Shown: in pieces, positions 1 to 14,500 of the stretch
Layout of the letters: every line of letters starts with the position of its first letter
Numbering within the stretch: the stretch's first letter is position 1
DNA from: Tenrec ecaudatus
Taxonomy: Eukaryota > Chordata > Mammalia > Afrosoricida > Tenrecidae
DNA length: 64,000 nucleotides
Reading direction: 5' to 3'
NCBI RefSeq assembly: GCF_050624435.1
Contig: NC_134546.1
Location: forward strand, 41,123,501-41,187,500
Notes under the pieces: generated by a model
What the model was told of the DNA's origin: nothing
The model's database searches: none
Seen by the model: the letters and a program-made list of their open reading frames with translations, nothing else
Position numbers and translations under genes: made by a program

Positions 1-985
1 GTTATCACCATTTTTCCCTTCCCTCCCTCATGAACCCTTGATCATTTATAATTTTTTTTCATGTCTTACACTGACTGATATCTTCCTTCACCCACTTTTC
101 TGTTGCCCATCCCTCTAGGAGGGGCTATAGTTAGATCATTGTGATCGGTTCCCCCTATCTCTCCCCACCTTCCGCATTCCCCCTCCTGGTATGGCTACTC
201 TCAATATTGGCCCTGAGGGGTTTATCTGTCCTGGATTCCCTGTGTTTCCAGCTCTTATCTGTACCCATGTACATGCTGTGGTCTAGCAGATTTGTAAGGT
301 AGAATTGGGGTCATGGTAGTCGGGGAGGGGTCGAGCTTTAAAGAACTAGAGCAAAGTTGTATATTTCATCAGTGTTATACTGTACCTGACTGGCTCATCT
401 CCTCCCCACAACCCTTTCTGTAAGGGGATGTCCAGTTGTCTTCAGATGGACTTTGGGTCTCTACTCTGCACTCCCCCTCAGTCACAATGATAGGAGTTTT
501 TGTTCTGGGTCGTTCACGCCTAATACCTGATCCCATCGACACCTGGTGATCACACAGGCTGGTGTGCTTCTTCCATGTGGGCTTTATTGCTTCTCAGCTA
601 GATGACTGCTTGTTTATCTTCAAGCCTTTAAGACCCCTGATGCTATATCTTTTGATATCTGGGCACCATCAGCTTTCACCAAATTTGCTTATGCACCCGC
701 TTTGTCTTTAGAGATTGTGTTAGGAAGGTGAGCATCATGGAATGCCAGGTTAATAGAACAAAGTGTTCTTGCATTGAGGAATACCCCTTCTGGTTTTTTT
801 TCCCCTTTTCCCCCACTTGCTCTCACCTTCTGTCTCTCTCCCTGCCCCTCCATCCTCCTTTCTTTTCTTCTTTGTTCCTTTCTTTTCCGTCCCTCCCTCC
901 CTTCCTTCTGTCTCTTTCTCTTTTCCTTGAGAGTGGCTTGGGGAAGGAAGCAGTTGTTAAGGACTAGGGGAAAGAGTCCCAAGTC
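1..985 (-). mobile_element. LINE-1-type 3' end, long, continues left
   Basis: Reverse orientation of the tenrec-type 3' UTR. It has CACCCACTTTTCTGTTGCCC, GATCATTGTGATCGGTTCC and a T/C-rich block at 785-925. The left end is outside the window. Confidence 0.75.
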
Positions 986-1120
986 CCTAGATTATTCATT
1001 GTATTTAATAAACAATTAGCAACTAATCATTAATTACATAGAAAAGAATTTTTTAAAAATCTGAAAACCATGCTCTAAGAATGTGTAGATGAGTATCCGA
1101 GGCCCTCAAATGGTTTGGTA

Positions 1121-1292
1121 AGGAGCCCTGGTGGTGGTCTGGTTTAGGTATTCGGCTGATAACTGCAAGGTCAGCAGTTCAAACCCACCAGCTTCTCCAC
1201 AGGTCAAAAATGAGGCTCTCTGTGCCCATAAAGATCTCTAAGCCTTCTGTAGGGTTCCAGTGAGTTGGAATTGATAGCAGTGGGTTTCATAG
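1121..1292 (+). mobile_element. AfroSINE
   Basis: AfroSINEs are tRNA-derived SINEs restricted to Afrotheria. This copy has the GGAGCCCTGGTGG head, an RNA polymerase III B-box (CAGTTCAAACCCACC) and a GTGAGTTGGAATTGATAGCA end. Confidence 0.9.
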
Positions 1293-1984
1293 ATTGGCAC
1301 ATGACCTCTGGCACTGGAAGCCATCCGTGGTCTTAGCTTTATTACCAAACCCCACTTTTTTCCATTCATTCTGAAAAATGACTCTTCTTGTGGTTTGTCA
1401 AGTGATAAACCAACAAAAAATGTATTGCTGTTGAGTCAAAAGCGATTCCGTGATGAAGAACTTTATCCATCACTGTACTTCCAGAGCTAGCTCAGGTTGC
1501 AGGAGATGTTGACAGCAGCCAGCTGCAGCCTTGCAGAACCTAGTCTGGTCTGGAGAGGTTGCAGGGCACTAGAGCCTTTTTTCTGTTCAGCATTTGGCGT
1601 GGGCGCGGAGGCTTGGCTGTCCTTCTCCATAACCCCCAAGTTTGCCTGTTACCCTACACTGGTCATCTGAACCACAAGTAGCTCTGTGGAGAGACTTTTG
1701 TTTGTTTTTAATATTTTTCTTATGCGGATAGTATCATTTGTTCCAGGAAGTGGCTTCTGTAGAATTTCTGTAGAGGAGTTGTTAATGGGATGGATGGTGG
1801 CTTACTTAAAGTTGTCTTTAAATGACATTTATATTAAAAAAAATCATTTGAGTGTTTGTTGTTATTGCTGTTTGCTTGTATTTGTACTTTAGTGAATCCA
1901 TGAATACACAGTTTTCTAAAGGGGTTTGTTCATATATTGCGTCAGGTTGGAAAGATGTCAGCTGGTTCAAATCAGAGTGTTACT

Positions 1985-2165
1985 GCTGGTTACATGTCGG
2001 GCTACTACCTGCAAAGTCCAGAGTTTGACAGCACTAGTCCTTCCTCAGGAGAAAGATGAGCCTTTCGACTCTCATAAAGACTTACCGCCTCGGAAACCCA
2101 GAGGTACAGGGCTACCTGTCCTACAGGGTCGCCGTGAGTCACAATCGACTCTATGCCAGTGAGTC
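1985..2165 (+). mobile_element. AfroSINE, diverged head
   Basis: Clear second half: GGAGAAAGATGAGCC, TACAGGGTCGCCGTGAGTC. Confidence 0.75.
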
Positions 2166-2336
2166 TGGTTTTGAGCGTTTTGATGGAGATTGTGGTGGAG
2201 TCAGAAGTCCCCAGATGCCTCTTGTGCCTCTAGTTGTTTCTGTTTGTGAAGATGAACCAAATAGGCAGAAAGAATATTGGGAAACATGAGGGATGATTGA
2301 CAAGCAAATTAGGGGGCCTCTATTCTGCTCTAAAGT

Positions 2337-2505
2337 AACCTTGGTAGCCTAGTGGATTACGTATTGGGCTGATAACCGCAAGGTCAACCGTTTAAAACCA
2401 GCAGCCACTCTGAGAGGGAAGTGTGAGGCTCTCTGCGTCCGTGAAGCATTCCAGTCTGAGACCCACCGGGGTAGTTCTACTCTGTCCTGTAGGGTCTCTG
2501 CGAGT
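2337..2505 (+). mobile_element. AfroSINE
   Basis: ATTGGGCTGATAACCGCAAG, then TTCTACTCTGTCCTGTAGGG. The B-box is diverged and the last part is truncated. Confidence 0.85.
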
Positions 2506-2605
2506 TTGTTTGTTTGCTTGCTTGTTTGGGGGCTCCGCCTTAGAGAGCCACTATGAGGTGAGATTGAACTCAGCAGCAGGGCTTTGGTTTTGGTTGCTGG
2601 ATTAA

Positions 2606-2800
2606 GGAGACCTGGTGGTGTTAAGTGTTCAAGCACTAACTGAGCAGTCAGTGATTTGAACCTACCAGCGGATTCACAGCAGAAAGATTGGACGGTCTAC
2701 TTCACTAAAGATTCATAGCACTGAGAACTCTGTGGGGACAGTGCCACTCTGTTCTGTAGGGTCACTGTGAGTCACAGTTCCACTTGATGGCCATGGCTTG
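2606..2800 (+). mobile_element. AfroSINE
   Basis: GGAGACCTGGTGGTGTTAAG head and a GGGTCACTGTGAGTCACAG end, with the final TGGCTTGG. Confidence 0.85.
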
Positions 2801-2884
2801 GTTTGATTTGTTGCTAGGAGTGCAGTTAAAATCCGCCTTCTTACCTAGTTTGGTTTAGAAGACATTTCTGGATCTGTCATGAAA

Positions 2885-3085
2885 ACGCAGATTGATGAGG
2901 GAGGGGGAGCGTGGAGGGAGGGGAAAAATGAGGCGCTGATACCAAGGGCTCAAGTAGAAAGCAAATGTTTTGAGAGTGATGGTGGAAACAGATGTATAAG
3001 TGTGCTTGACACAATGGATGTATATATGGATTGTGATAAGAGTTGTATGAGCCCCAATAAAATTATTTAGAAAAAGAAGAAAAGT
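2885..3085 (+). mobile_element. LINE-1 3' end
   Basis: 5'-truncated. It includes ATACCAAGGGCTCAAGTAG and AGAGTTGTATGAGCCCC, with AATAAAATTA and an A-rich tail. Confidence 0.8.
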
Positions 3086-4640
3086 CAGATCGAACCTTAA
3101 CCAACATTAATAGAACAGCTTTGCTTTTAAGAGAACTCTTATTTAAAAATTTCTCTCTGCCTTGAATTGGAAAAGGAGAGGAAGGAAAGAAGGTCTGTTG
3201 AAAGAAAACGCCAACATAATGAATGAAAAACGAGAGATGATAGAACAACTTCAAACAGAAGAAACACAAAGGCAAACCTCAGACTATTAGAACTCAGCAG
3301 CAGTGTGGAAAACAGACCAGCAAGATACAGACATTGGAATCAAGAATCAGTGATCTAGAAGGTGCATCTCTCCATAACAAAATAGAGGAAGACGGGGTTA
3401 TAGGAAGGACCAAAGACCTGAAGATAATCTGAGAATACTGTGGGACACCATCAGAGGAACAACATACAGAAAATAGTCGAGAAAACTAAGGGAGAACTTC
3501 CCCAACACTGCGTCAGAACATCAAGTAACATAGGCAGGAAGTCCATACAGCACCAGACAGAATTGACCCTAAAAGGAAACCACCTTGACATGTAAAAATC
3601 AAACTCTTTACTATTAATAGTAAGAAAACAATCCTGAAAACTACGTGGTAAAAAAGAACAACTACGTACAAAAGTCAAGCAGTCAGGATAAGTTCAGATT
3701 TTCCCACCGAAACCATTCAGGCAAGAAGGCAATAGAATGACATATTAAAAATACCGAGAGAAAAACATTGTCAACCAAGTATCCAATATCCAGCAAAATT
3801 GTCCCTAAATATGAGGGAGAAATAAAAACATTCACAGACAAGGAAAAATTAAAGGAATTTATAAAATCTTGGCCACCTTTACAGAAAATATTACGAGGAA
3901 TTCTATGGACAAAAAAATCTATAACAACCACAGACAGCAACCTAAAAATATTAGAAAATAAATTGTTATGGAGTAAACATTATATGGAAGCAATCCTCAA
4001 AGTACAATGGAATGAAAGAAATTAAAGCAAGAAATCTTAGACAACATGCCATTCTCAAGGTGAACCCAAATAAGAGCAGAGGGAGCAGAACAGACAGTAA
4101 ATACTCACATAGAAGTGATATTGAGCAGTTTAAAAATACAACAAAACAATTTTGAAATTGAGAAGAAAACCACAAAAAAAACAACCTACAGAGAAAAATT
4201 AAAGCTTCAACAAAACAGACAAGATGAAGACAAAAAAAGCAGAGTTACAAGAAGACAACCCCAAAACAACAGGAACGCAGCGTGAAAAATCATCCTAAAA
4301 ACTAAAGCCATAACACCATAAAAAAGTAACAAAATGACAACAAAACCGTATTTATTAATAACAACACCAACTGAATTAATCAATTAAAAGATAAAGACAG
4401 AATGAAGAAAAATCATTAATCTTTCATATGCTGCTTATAAGAAAAACACTTTAGATATAACGATGAACATAGACTGAGAAAGAATGGAAAGAAATATATG
4501 AAGGATCTAAATATAATCACACAATTATTGAGACCATTAATGGAAAAATAGGGACAAACTTAGGGACTCTAATACAAGACATAAACATACTACCTAACTT
4601 AATGAAAAATATCCATACTGTAGAACATAAAGCAAAAGAT
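3086..4640 (+). mobile_element. ancient L1 (L1M-type) fragment
   Basis: A-rich sequence on the plus strand with blocks known from old L1 elements, such as CCAATATCCAGCAAAATTGT (3,781) and AACATAGACTGAGAAAGAAT (4,466). Only 60-85-codon frames remain, so it is dead. Confidence 0.65.
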
Positions 4641-5402
4641 CCCAGATGCTATTCCTTCTAATAACTACTCACCATCTAGCTTCTTCTCCAATCAAGTGCT
4701 TTCCTAATAATTCCCTCATTTTTCCTTCTTTCCAAGACAAAAATCAATATATATCTCCAGAAAACCTCAAAACCTAGCTGTTTGGTTGCAAACAAATAGC
4801 CACTGCAGTTTCTGTTAACCCTTTTGATACCTAATGTTCTTTTCCTGTGTTTTGCTCACCACGGGTCTTTGTTCTAGTCTTGGACTGGACGCAGTAGCCT
4901 ATGACAACAGACACTCTGCTGTCCAGTCCTGACCTGGCTATGTGGACACTTGTCGTTGCCAACTAAGATGTATACTAGTGAAGTAGCTAAGGTCCAGCAA
5001 GGACTCTGGGGCCCTGCCTATGTGGACCGTGCAGCCTCATGGTTGGCTTCTTTAAGTAGTGGGTAATTCTTCATCAGTGCCTGCTGGGCTATCAAAATAG
5101 TGGTCTTTAACTGGCTAACGCTGGCCCAGAGTATTTACTGAATGCTAGGGCTGATACTTGCCTGAGGGAGAATCAGGCTCACAAGCTGTTGTAAAGCCAA
5201 GGAGGTATCAGCGGACCTTCATTCCTTAGAACTGTTTTTTCTGTATGGAATATGCCCTGAGTGATAATCAGTATCATCCCGAGACTAGGGATCATTCCTT
5301 GTCAAATTTGTTTACTCCATTTGTAAGTGTAAGTATAAGAATTCTGGTTGTGTGAGATTTGTATGTAGACAGTAATGCATTTTCATTTGATTGCTTTTAT
5401 AG
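4641..5402. other. PPP1R21 intron stretch, nothing recognised
   Basis: No repeat or exon identified up to the acceptor at 5,402. The preceding human exon has no match here. Confidence 0.6.
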
Positions 5403-5530
5403 ACATTTCCAAACATTTCAGTCAGAAAGCTACAATAGAACACGAACTTCCAACAGCAACACAGAAGCTTATAACAACCAATGACTGTATCCTGTCATCA
5501 GTAGTGGCTTTAACAAACGGAGCAGGAAAG
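5403..5530 (+). CDS. PPP1R21: PPP1R21 exon a (probably exon 14 by human numbering)
   Basis: Acceptor AG at 5401-5402 after a T-rich tract, donor GTAATT at 5531. The exon opens with the last two bases of an Asp codon, so the upstream intron is phase 1. It reads from ISKHFSQKA to LTNGAGK. It is nearly identical to the human segment, with Phe for Tyr in SKHFSQ and Thr for Ala four residues later. The preceding exon is not found in 1-5402. Confidence 0.95.
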
Positions 5531-8500
5531 GTAATTTTTCTTTGGGGTCACACATCCCTTGCGCTGGTGTGATGGCTCTGACGGGCTTCTCGGGGGCCCC
5601 GGGGCTGGTACATGCGTACCTGCTCTCTCACGGTCCTCGGATCGGAGCACACACCAATGGCCTCCGCCCACTGTGGGACCAGCCCCGCACGCCGTACTTG
5701 CTGCCCGTCCTCAGCACCACGTGGCATACTTGGTGCAGGTCAGTTCTCTGGAACTCTGCTACCCTCAAGCCCAGCCACACACTGCCCCAGAGCAAAAACC
5801 GTTTCAGTGGTTAATTTTCCAATGACCAGGGAACTACCAAACGCAATCCTGACTTCTTGATTGTGGCTTATACCTTTACTGTACAAATATAATCAAAAGT
5901 AGCATTTTCAGACCCGTTGCTTGCAGTTGAATGAAGCTGAGGCATACTTGTGGAAATGCCGTGAGACATGGGTGTGCTGTGCCAGAACTTTTAAACATAA
6001 TTTTGACATTTCTGCCCAAGCTTTGCACATGTATGTGCTCGTTCTGTTCTTTTCTTTTAATAAATCATTTTACTGGGAGCTCTTACATACATCCACTGTG
6101 TCAAGCACATATGTTGCCACCATTGTTTCCAAAATGTTTGTGTGCTCGTTATTTTCCTGGGCATGTTTTTTGCAAAGAAACATCGTCTCTTAGCCCAATG
6201 GTTTCGCAGACTCAAGGTGATTTCTCAAGGAAATATCAACCTGTGTATGTATGTATGTACCCTTGTTTTTCTGATAGCCTGATTGTAATAGGAACTGCTT
6301 TTTCCCTTATGGGTTAAAATAACCAGACTTGATCCTAGGTCATACTAGGCCGTTGGTAGCATCATTTCCAAACTCAGACAGTCTCGCTAAGAGTTTGGGA
6401 TAACTTGGGGCCATAGCTAAAAGGTATGTGCTATAGCTTTAGGTTCTGCCAGCTCACAGTTCTGAGTCTGCAGGATTTCTAAGCCGGCCACCACCACCAC
6501 CGACCTCCCCCACTTCCCCTCCCTCTTTGCCTCTTTCATCTCCAGGCAGACCAGAAGCTTTCTGAGGATAATCCTAATGTAATTATTCAATTAAAAAATT
6601 CTGAAAAAGAGACGATTGGTATTTCAAGGAGTCTCAGCATTTGCTGCCTTCTAGAAGAACTCCGGGACACTATGTTGGACTGTAGAATTAGCCTATACCA
6701 GGGGCGTCTCAGAGTTCATGAAAAGCATCCCATTGGCTTCTCATTCCATTTCTCTCAAACTTTTTGGAACCCCTCTGGTATTTCATAGTTCATTTTGGAC
6801 TCGCTTTTCCAGAAGCCTTAAAAATTTTGTCTTACCAAAGGCAGCAGAACCTCAGTGCGGGATCTTTATAAACATTTTCACTAAGATATGTATCTGAACA
6901 AGTGTTAATTGATCGCAGCCTGATACTCCGCTAATGCACTATGACTAAATCGTTAATCTAAAATTCCCAGTAGGAACCTCGGCATGTGCACTTTAGAGAA
7001 AGTAGGAAAGTGTAGCAATCTTAGAAGAACATCCGGGGGTGTGACTCCCTGTCCTTCACAAGGAGCACGGAGCTCACACACCCTCGTTTGTTTGACTTCC
7101 ACAGGAAGGAGCAGCCGGGATCTAGTGCCACTCCTCCATCCTGCCTCAAGCCAGTCTGTGACTCTCTCTCTGACCCTCGGCCCCAGAGCGAGGACAGAGC
7201 TCCCTAGTCAAAAGGACATTGTCCTTCACACAGCCACATAGCACACACACTCCTAACAAGTGGGGAGAGCTCCCATGGCATCCCAACCCTCCAACCTGCT
7301 GGCTACAGACTCAGGATAGGTTTCCATTACCCTCCAAGATGCTGGCTGCAAGCGTGGGGTTTACAAGACAATCTTACTTTCTGACCTGCTGCCTCCTATT
7401 GCCCCTGTCTGTGTGATCCTTTGCTGAGACTGTACAGACTTCACGGAGCATGTGTGTAGTAAATATAGTAGAGGCAGACGGCAGGAGCTGGGACAGTGTT
7501 CCCAACATGGAGCTTCTGTGTTTCAAGGGAGGTGCACTCCCTCCCAAGAGCATATATTCTGGTCATTCAGCAAGCCCTCCAATCCTTGGCATTTTAGCCT
7601 TTTATCAGTGAGCCCTGCGTGGTGGTCTCAATCATGCCTCCTGAGGCCAGTTGCTGTCAGCTAGCAGGCGCATCTGTCCTGGTCTGGCCAGCCCCCATGA
7701 GTCAGCACAAATCCTCCTGTGGGGCCATGGCACCCTACCTCCAGAGGTCTTTTCTTAGGAGCCAAGGACAAAGTCCAAGAAACACGGGGCTCTTACTCCA
7801 ACTAACTAAGAAATTTCATTTGTCAAAATAAAAAATGTTAATGAAAAATATAACTTGTGACCTTAGGTGATTTTTCCCTTACTTTTTAAGCAGTTTTTGC
7901 CACAATGGGAAACTTGTTTCACAAGTCACTTTTTTCTTATTTATAAGAACCCTTTAATATATCTAAAGCTTTCTTTTTTTCTGGCTAAGAGCCTTCTCAG
8001 ATATTTTTTTTCTTGCCACCATCTCATGGCTTATAAAAATGGCGCTTATTTTGGGTCTCCATGGATCTCATGGGTCTCTGTGGCTGCTTACATACATTTA
8101 ACGAATGTTCAGTATGTAATGGCAAGGATTTACTGAATTTCCCGGCCTTTTCTACTATCTGCGTAACCCACTAATCGAGCTTTATAGAATTAATGAATAG
8201 CAAGGTTCACGTCGTGTGCTGTGTCACGTGCTTCTATATTCATGTTAAAGTGCAAACAGGGTGGACGATTCTGAGAGCAGTGGCAGAAATTAACCTGGTA
8301 AATAACTTATATATGTTGCCTCCAAAATAAATCACACCCTGCCGCTGGCGGTCTTCAGGCAGAATAGAGTTCATCTAGAATGGGGCGTGGTAGAAGCATG
8401 GTCTCAGCGTTCATGGTCTATGTTGGCATCATCTTTTCATTAGAAACCTTTGCTTAGGTTGTCTCCCCAAGTAATACATGTGAGCTTGAGGCAGGTGTTG

Positions 8501-11500
8501 CAATTTCGTTTCCATTCTCAGTTTCTTTAAACCCTACTCCGAAAGTTCTTCAATTTATTTAGCTGTAATATTGGAACACACAAACTATCTCCTTGTCATC
8601 CTTCATGTAGATTGCATCTTTCTTCAGTAACAACGTGGACTACTTTGTGGCTTCACTGAGTTACGGGCCTAAGGCCGCGAGTGGGTTCACTCGTCCTCTG
8701 TCGGCTGAATGCATGCTGCAGTACAAGAAGAAGGCTGCTGCCTACATGGAATCCCTCAAAAAGGTCTGTGCGTGCCTGCTGGTATTTAACTCAGAGGAAA
8801 GATCAAGAGTGATTTCAGAGAGTGGCGGCAGGTTTTCACCAGGTCATATTGTTTAGGTTTTTTATAACTTTGGGGTAAGGTGGCTGGTGGTTATTGGGCG
8901 TGGTTCTGGGTAGAAGCAGAGGTGGCAGAGACTTGCACAGCCCTGCCTGTAAACATCAGTGGTGCTTTGAGCTCAGCCAGACAGTAAAGATCAGACTTCA
9001 GAAAATCTTCACAAAACAAATTGAAAATGTGTACATCACTGTCTGACTATAGAAATACAAAAGATAGCTGTGTAATTTGCTCTTTGGGCATATGCCCGGC
9101 TCTTTCTCCAGAGCAGACACTGAGAGATGAGAAGTTCTAGGTTGGTAGCTTGCATATTGTCAGTTTTCATTGTTAACTGTCAAATGCTCTTTAGAGTGGC
9201 TATATGATTTTATACTGCTAGTAATGTAGAGCTTCCTAGCTACCTATATGCTGTCTAAAGTTTTTGTTGTTGTTGTGACCTTAACATTAAATCCTAAAAA
9301 TGGAATAGCTGGTTCAAAGTCTGCAGGTTTCAAATTTCTCCATATTTTGCCAAACAACACTGTTAAGGTTACCGATCTATACTTTGCCAGCAGTGAAGTA
9401 TAACTTGAACCAAAGGTGTTATGATTTTTAAAAAATACTGAATCTGAGAGATTCCCTATTGTTTTCATTTGCATATCCCTGCTCTTTGGGGTAAGTGCCC
9501 ATGAAGTTTATTGTGTATTTATTCTGCCAATTCTGTTTAGATTTTTGACCTATTTTACATAAAAATCTTTCATTAGAGTTGGAAGAGCTACTTTTGTACC
9601 AAGAACTTTAATTGTCTCTTTATGTTGAAAGCATTGTTGACTCCTTCTCCCCTCCCCCAAGTTGCTAATTCTATTAAAAGAAAAACTTTCATCTTATATA
9701 ATGCCTTTTTTTTCTGGTGATGGTAATTATAGGAGTATTTTTTTAATTCTAAAATTATAACAGTAGTCATCTATATTTCCTTTTAATATTTTTGCAGCCA
9801 AAAATTTAAATCTTTATTTGAATTTAGTCTAAATAAAGTATACAATAGGAGTCCAAATAGTATTTTTCTAAATTGTTAGCCATTTATCTTTGAACCTTTT
9901 ATCCTGCCCATCCTTCCTCCAGTGAATTGAATTAAAAATGCAACCTGTGTCCCATGATACATCTTAGCAGGCATTTTTTGTGTGTTTTAGGATTTTCTGC
10001 CCTGTTCCTTCATCTGTCTATTCCTGTGCTTATGAATATGGTGTTAGTCAGTGGAGCGTATAGATGGTATGAGAAGTTGCCCTTCCTTAGTTTTCTTTCT
10101 CAAAAAAAATATAAATAAAAGAGTGTCGTTTCACATGATACAAGGCAGTGGTCTAGGTTGGCGTGCATGTGAATGCACTGTCAGCCCGTTTCCGCATCGT
10201 GCCCTGTGTCCGGAGGGGTCAGGGTGGACACTGCGCTCCCTTTGACCCTGGCGCTGTTTTCCTGCAGCCTCTCCTGCAGTCTGTGCCTTACGAAGAAGCA
10301 CTGGCCAACCGCCGGGTCCTGCTGAGTTCCACGGAGAGTCGAGAAGGCCTCGCCCAACAGGTACGGCACCTAGAAAACCGCGGTAATTGTTAAAAAGGAA
10401 CTAGATATAGAACAGCCCGTAAGGGGTTTTTAAGATACATTGATCGGAATGACTAGCTATGTAAGCACGTATGCAGATGTATGCAAATGGAGCTGCCTAC
10501 ATTGACCATCGCGAGTAATCTTCTAGGGGACAGACTTAAATATCTGCAATGTCAGGGCAGTAGGAGGGAGGAGCTTGTGAACTGAGCAGAAATGAGCCTC
10601 TTTCAGAAGTGGCTACAAATGGACATGGTTTAGCTTTTGTCCCAGATCTGTGTAGTCCAATACCTGGCTTGTGTTTTAGATTTGGAAACATTTATTGTAA
10701 AGACAGGGCAGGTAAAGTCATCTGAGCTGATGCTTTGCCTATAAGAGTTCAGTTGCACTTAGCGATAGGACATCAGTGCCCAGATGGTGGATCCATACAT
10801 TTCATCCATAAAACCATTTCCAGAAACAAAACTCCTGAACCCAACGGCACAAGGAAGACTACCTTAAACATTTGTTCTAGACATTCCTAATTTGTGTGAG
10901 GAAAGCAGGTCTCAAGTGGCAGTGCCGTTTGGCTTCCAGGCTCAAGCTTGCCCCAATCTGGCGGTGACCAGCTGCGTGTGCTGGCCAGAGCCTCTCTCTG
11001 GGCCTTGAGTTTTATAAGAACGAGCGTAATTCCCAGAGGGAGACAATGCCACTCACTGCCATCGAGTCAGCTGCTGACAGACGGGCTGCCAACGAGTCAG
11101 CTGCTGACAGACGGGCTGCCAACTCTGCTCTGCCATCGGCTGGCCTCCACGCTGGCGGAGTAGGGCTGACTCTGGGGGCTGCACTGGAGTAGTAGTGCGG
11201 GCCGTTGTCTGATCTTGATCGTTGTAACAGCATTTGAGTTGACGATTTGATTGCCACTGTCTTTATGTTGTCTTCGAAGCTTTCTTCGCCCAGAGAATTG
11301 TTAAAGTTCTTATTGAAGTAGGAGGGTAAGTAAAAAAGTATTGCAGTTTCAGTTCACACATGCCCAGTTTATTCCAAACACAGTGTGTTTCAGCACGTCT
11401 GCTCTACAGGGCTGCTTGCAGACAAGGTCTCTCGGCGGTACACTTGTGTCTTTAGGGACCTTCAAATAAAGTTCCCATCATAACCGTGGCTTCTCAGGGG

Positions 11501-14500
11501 ATCTGCTAGGCCAGTGGAATTTGAGGCAGAGAGGTCAACCTAAGATGTTAGCAACTCAAATAAAAGAAAAGATTTTAGCCACTCTTGGGGGGAATTGCAA
11601 AGATGTACTCTCGGTAGGTTTTCTCAGAGGATCCGAGACGGTCCTCGGGGCTTAGCACACAGAGCACTGCGTTGGTGAGAACAAGGCCGGCACACTCGGC
11701 CTGAGCGATGCCTTTCTGCCGCAGCAGGGCACCTGCTGCTGCTCCTCCAGAAGCAAGGGCTGCCTTCTGGGAGACCTTACCTCCCCGCTCTGCAGCCCCG
11801 GTCTTGCCCCTTCACGCTGCTTTTGTTCCAGAAACTCAAAGAACATGTATGTGTGAGTCCCTCAAGGATGGACATGACGTCACACAAAGAGCACACCCCT
11901 CTTCAGGGACCGTTAGAGAGATGGCAACACAGCTTTGGGAAATGTCAGCACTGTAGATCGGGGCTATCTGGAGAGACAGGAGCTGCACATTTAATACTTT
12001 AGTTTAATAAAGGCTGAACTCTCATATACTTACAGAAAACTGTGCAAGTCATTAATACACAATTTTTAAATTAATAAATCTTTTTATTGGGGCTCATACA
12101 ACTCTTATCACAATCCATACATACATCAATTGAGCAAAGCACCCTTATACATTCGTTGCACTCGTCATTCTCAAAATTCACCTTCCACTTGGGTTCCTGG
12201 AATCAGCTTGGTTTTCCTTTTTTTTCCCCTCCCCCCGCCTCCCCGCTAATACACAATTTTTACGAAGTGAACTCACTAGTGTATCAAGCACCCAGATTAA
12301 AACTAAACAAACAAAGCAGTTATGCCACTCTTCTCGAGAAGGTCAACCTTAACCAAATGTTATTAGGGCCCAGAAACCTTTCTCTTGCTCCTTCCCAGTT
12401 ACTAATCTCCCTCCCCCAAAGAGCACCTGCGTCCTGAGTTCATTTCACTGAGAGAGGCTGAACTGGCTATTGCATGTGACTATATACAGAGTACACTCTT
12501 TCAGGATTGGTTCTTGTAGCGCAGCGTTATGTTAGTGACACCCATTAATCCTATGTAGTTATACTATGCTTGTTGTCATTTGTCATTAGTGTTCCATCGT
12601 GCATATCTACATACTTTATCTGTTCTTACTACGTGTGAGTGTTTGAATCGTTTTACGTGTTGGGCTCTCATGCTGCCCTGGACCTATGAGTTGTAATCCA
12701 CCTGGTGGCACACAGCCACCACCCCGGCGGTCTTGCTCCCGTCTCTGTGTGTGTCACTGTCTCTAGTGGGCTGCCTGTCACTTTCTTACTGAGAGCAAGT
12801 CCACTTGCTGGACACAGGCTTTGCAGAGAGCTTCCTTCATTGAGTGATTTTCCTTTTCACTCTTTTCTTGATGGCTTGCGATGGTTTGATAGTTTTATTT
12901 TACTCGCGTCCTTTTTCTCAGTCCTGTGTTTGTGCTTTGAGTCCTCTGCTGACTAAGTCTGTCCCTGTTCCACTCCTCTGGGTTAGTTTTCAGTTAACCT
13001 CCATAAAGTATTCCTTTTTAAAAAATCATTTTACTAGGGGGGCTCTTACAGCTTTTGTAACATTCCATACATCAATTGTATCAAGCATATTTGCACATAA
13101 GTTGCCATCATCATTTTCTAAACATTTCATTTCTATCTATTTGAGCCCTTGGTATCAGCTCCTCTTTCCCCCCCTCCCTTTCCCCCTCATGACCCCTTGA
13201 TAAATTGTAAATTATTATTGTTTTCATATCTTAACACCAACCTCTGTTTTTCTTCATCCACGTTTCTTTTGTTTGTCCCCCTGGGGGCAAAGGGATCATG
13301 TGTTGATCATTGCAATTGGTTCCCTCTTTCTCCCTTCCTTCCCCCACTTTCCCCCGACCCTCCTGGTGTCGCTACTCCCATTTCTGTTCCTTAGGAGCTT
13401 ATCTGACCTAGATGCCGCATGTCCTGATCTCTTATCTGCACCAGTGCACATGCTCCTGTCTAGCCAGACTGAAAGGCAGGACTGCGTTCTTGATGGTGGG
13501 GGGTGAGGAAGCCTCAAGGAAACAGAGGAATACTGTGTGTTTCATCAGTGCTATACTGCGCCCTGGCTGACTCATCCCTTCCTTGTGAACTCTTCTGTGA
13601 GGGGATGTCTTATTGTTTACAGATGGGTTTTGGGTTTCTGCTCCAGCCCCCCTCATTCTCAACAATATGTTGTTTGTTTGTTTGCTTGTTTTGGGTCTTT
13701 TGGTGCCTGTTACCTGATTCAGTTACCTCATGATCACACAGGCTGGTGTGCTTCTTCCAAGTGAGCTTACTGCTTCTCTGATAGATGGCTGCTTGTTTAA
13801 CTTCAAGCCTTTAAGACCCCAGACACTGAATCTTTTGACAGCCATGCACCATCATCAGCTTTCTTCACTGCATTTGCTTGTGCACCCATTTTAAGTCTTT
13901 AGTGATCGGGTCAGGAGAGTGAGCATCACAGAATGCCAGGTTGTTAGAACAGAGTGATTGTGTTGAGGGAGGGCTTGAGTAGAGGCCCAAAGTCTGTCCA
14001 CTTCTTCAATATATTGCCAAATAAGCAGATGTAAATAGGCCAGTACCTCTATTTTTATGAATTAGTATATTTACATGAGTGGACACCTATGTTTATACCT
14101 CTATCCATAGCTTTGCTTCCTAGATCTTTCCTCTGTTTCCTTTGACCTTCCTCCTGCCCCACCATCACTCTTGTCCTTCTTCTGCCTCTTAGTAATTCCT
14201 CTCAGCTAGATTGCTGTTGCTCCAACACCCCCGGGATCTCTACCTCCTTCTCATTGTTGATTTTTAATTTCCTAGTTGTTCCCCTCTCACATTGTTTGCT
14301 CACTGCTCCTTTCCCCTGCTTCCTTCTCCCCCCATGTCCCTCCAGAACCTTCAGTCCCAGTGCTTTCTCCTCAAGCTTGCTTCCCAGACCTAGCTTATAT
14401 TGGTAGGCAAAACAACTATAACAGAGATGAAAGAAAAAGTAAACAAAAGATCGAATAAAAAGAGAAGACACAAACAAAACTAAAAAGGGAAAAACAAAAC

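Noticed and set aside
1-5402. Upstream PPP1R21 exon (human segment before DISKHYS)
   Set aside because: No matching coding segment is visible. The stretch is LINE and SINE sequence with unrecognised intron.
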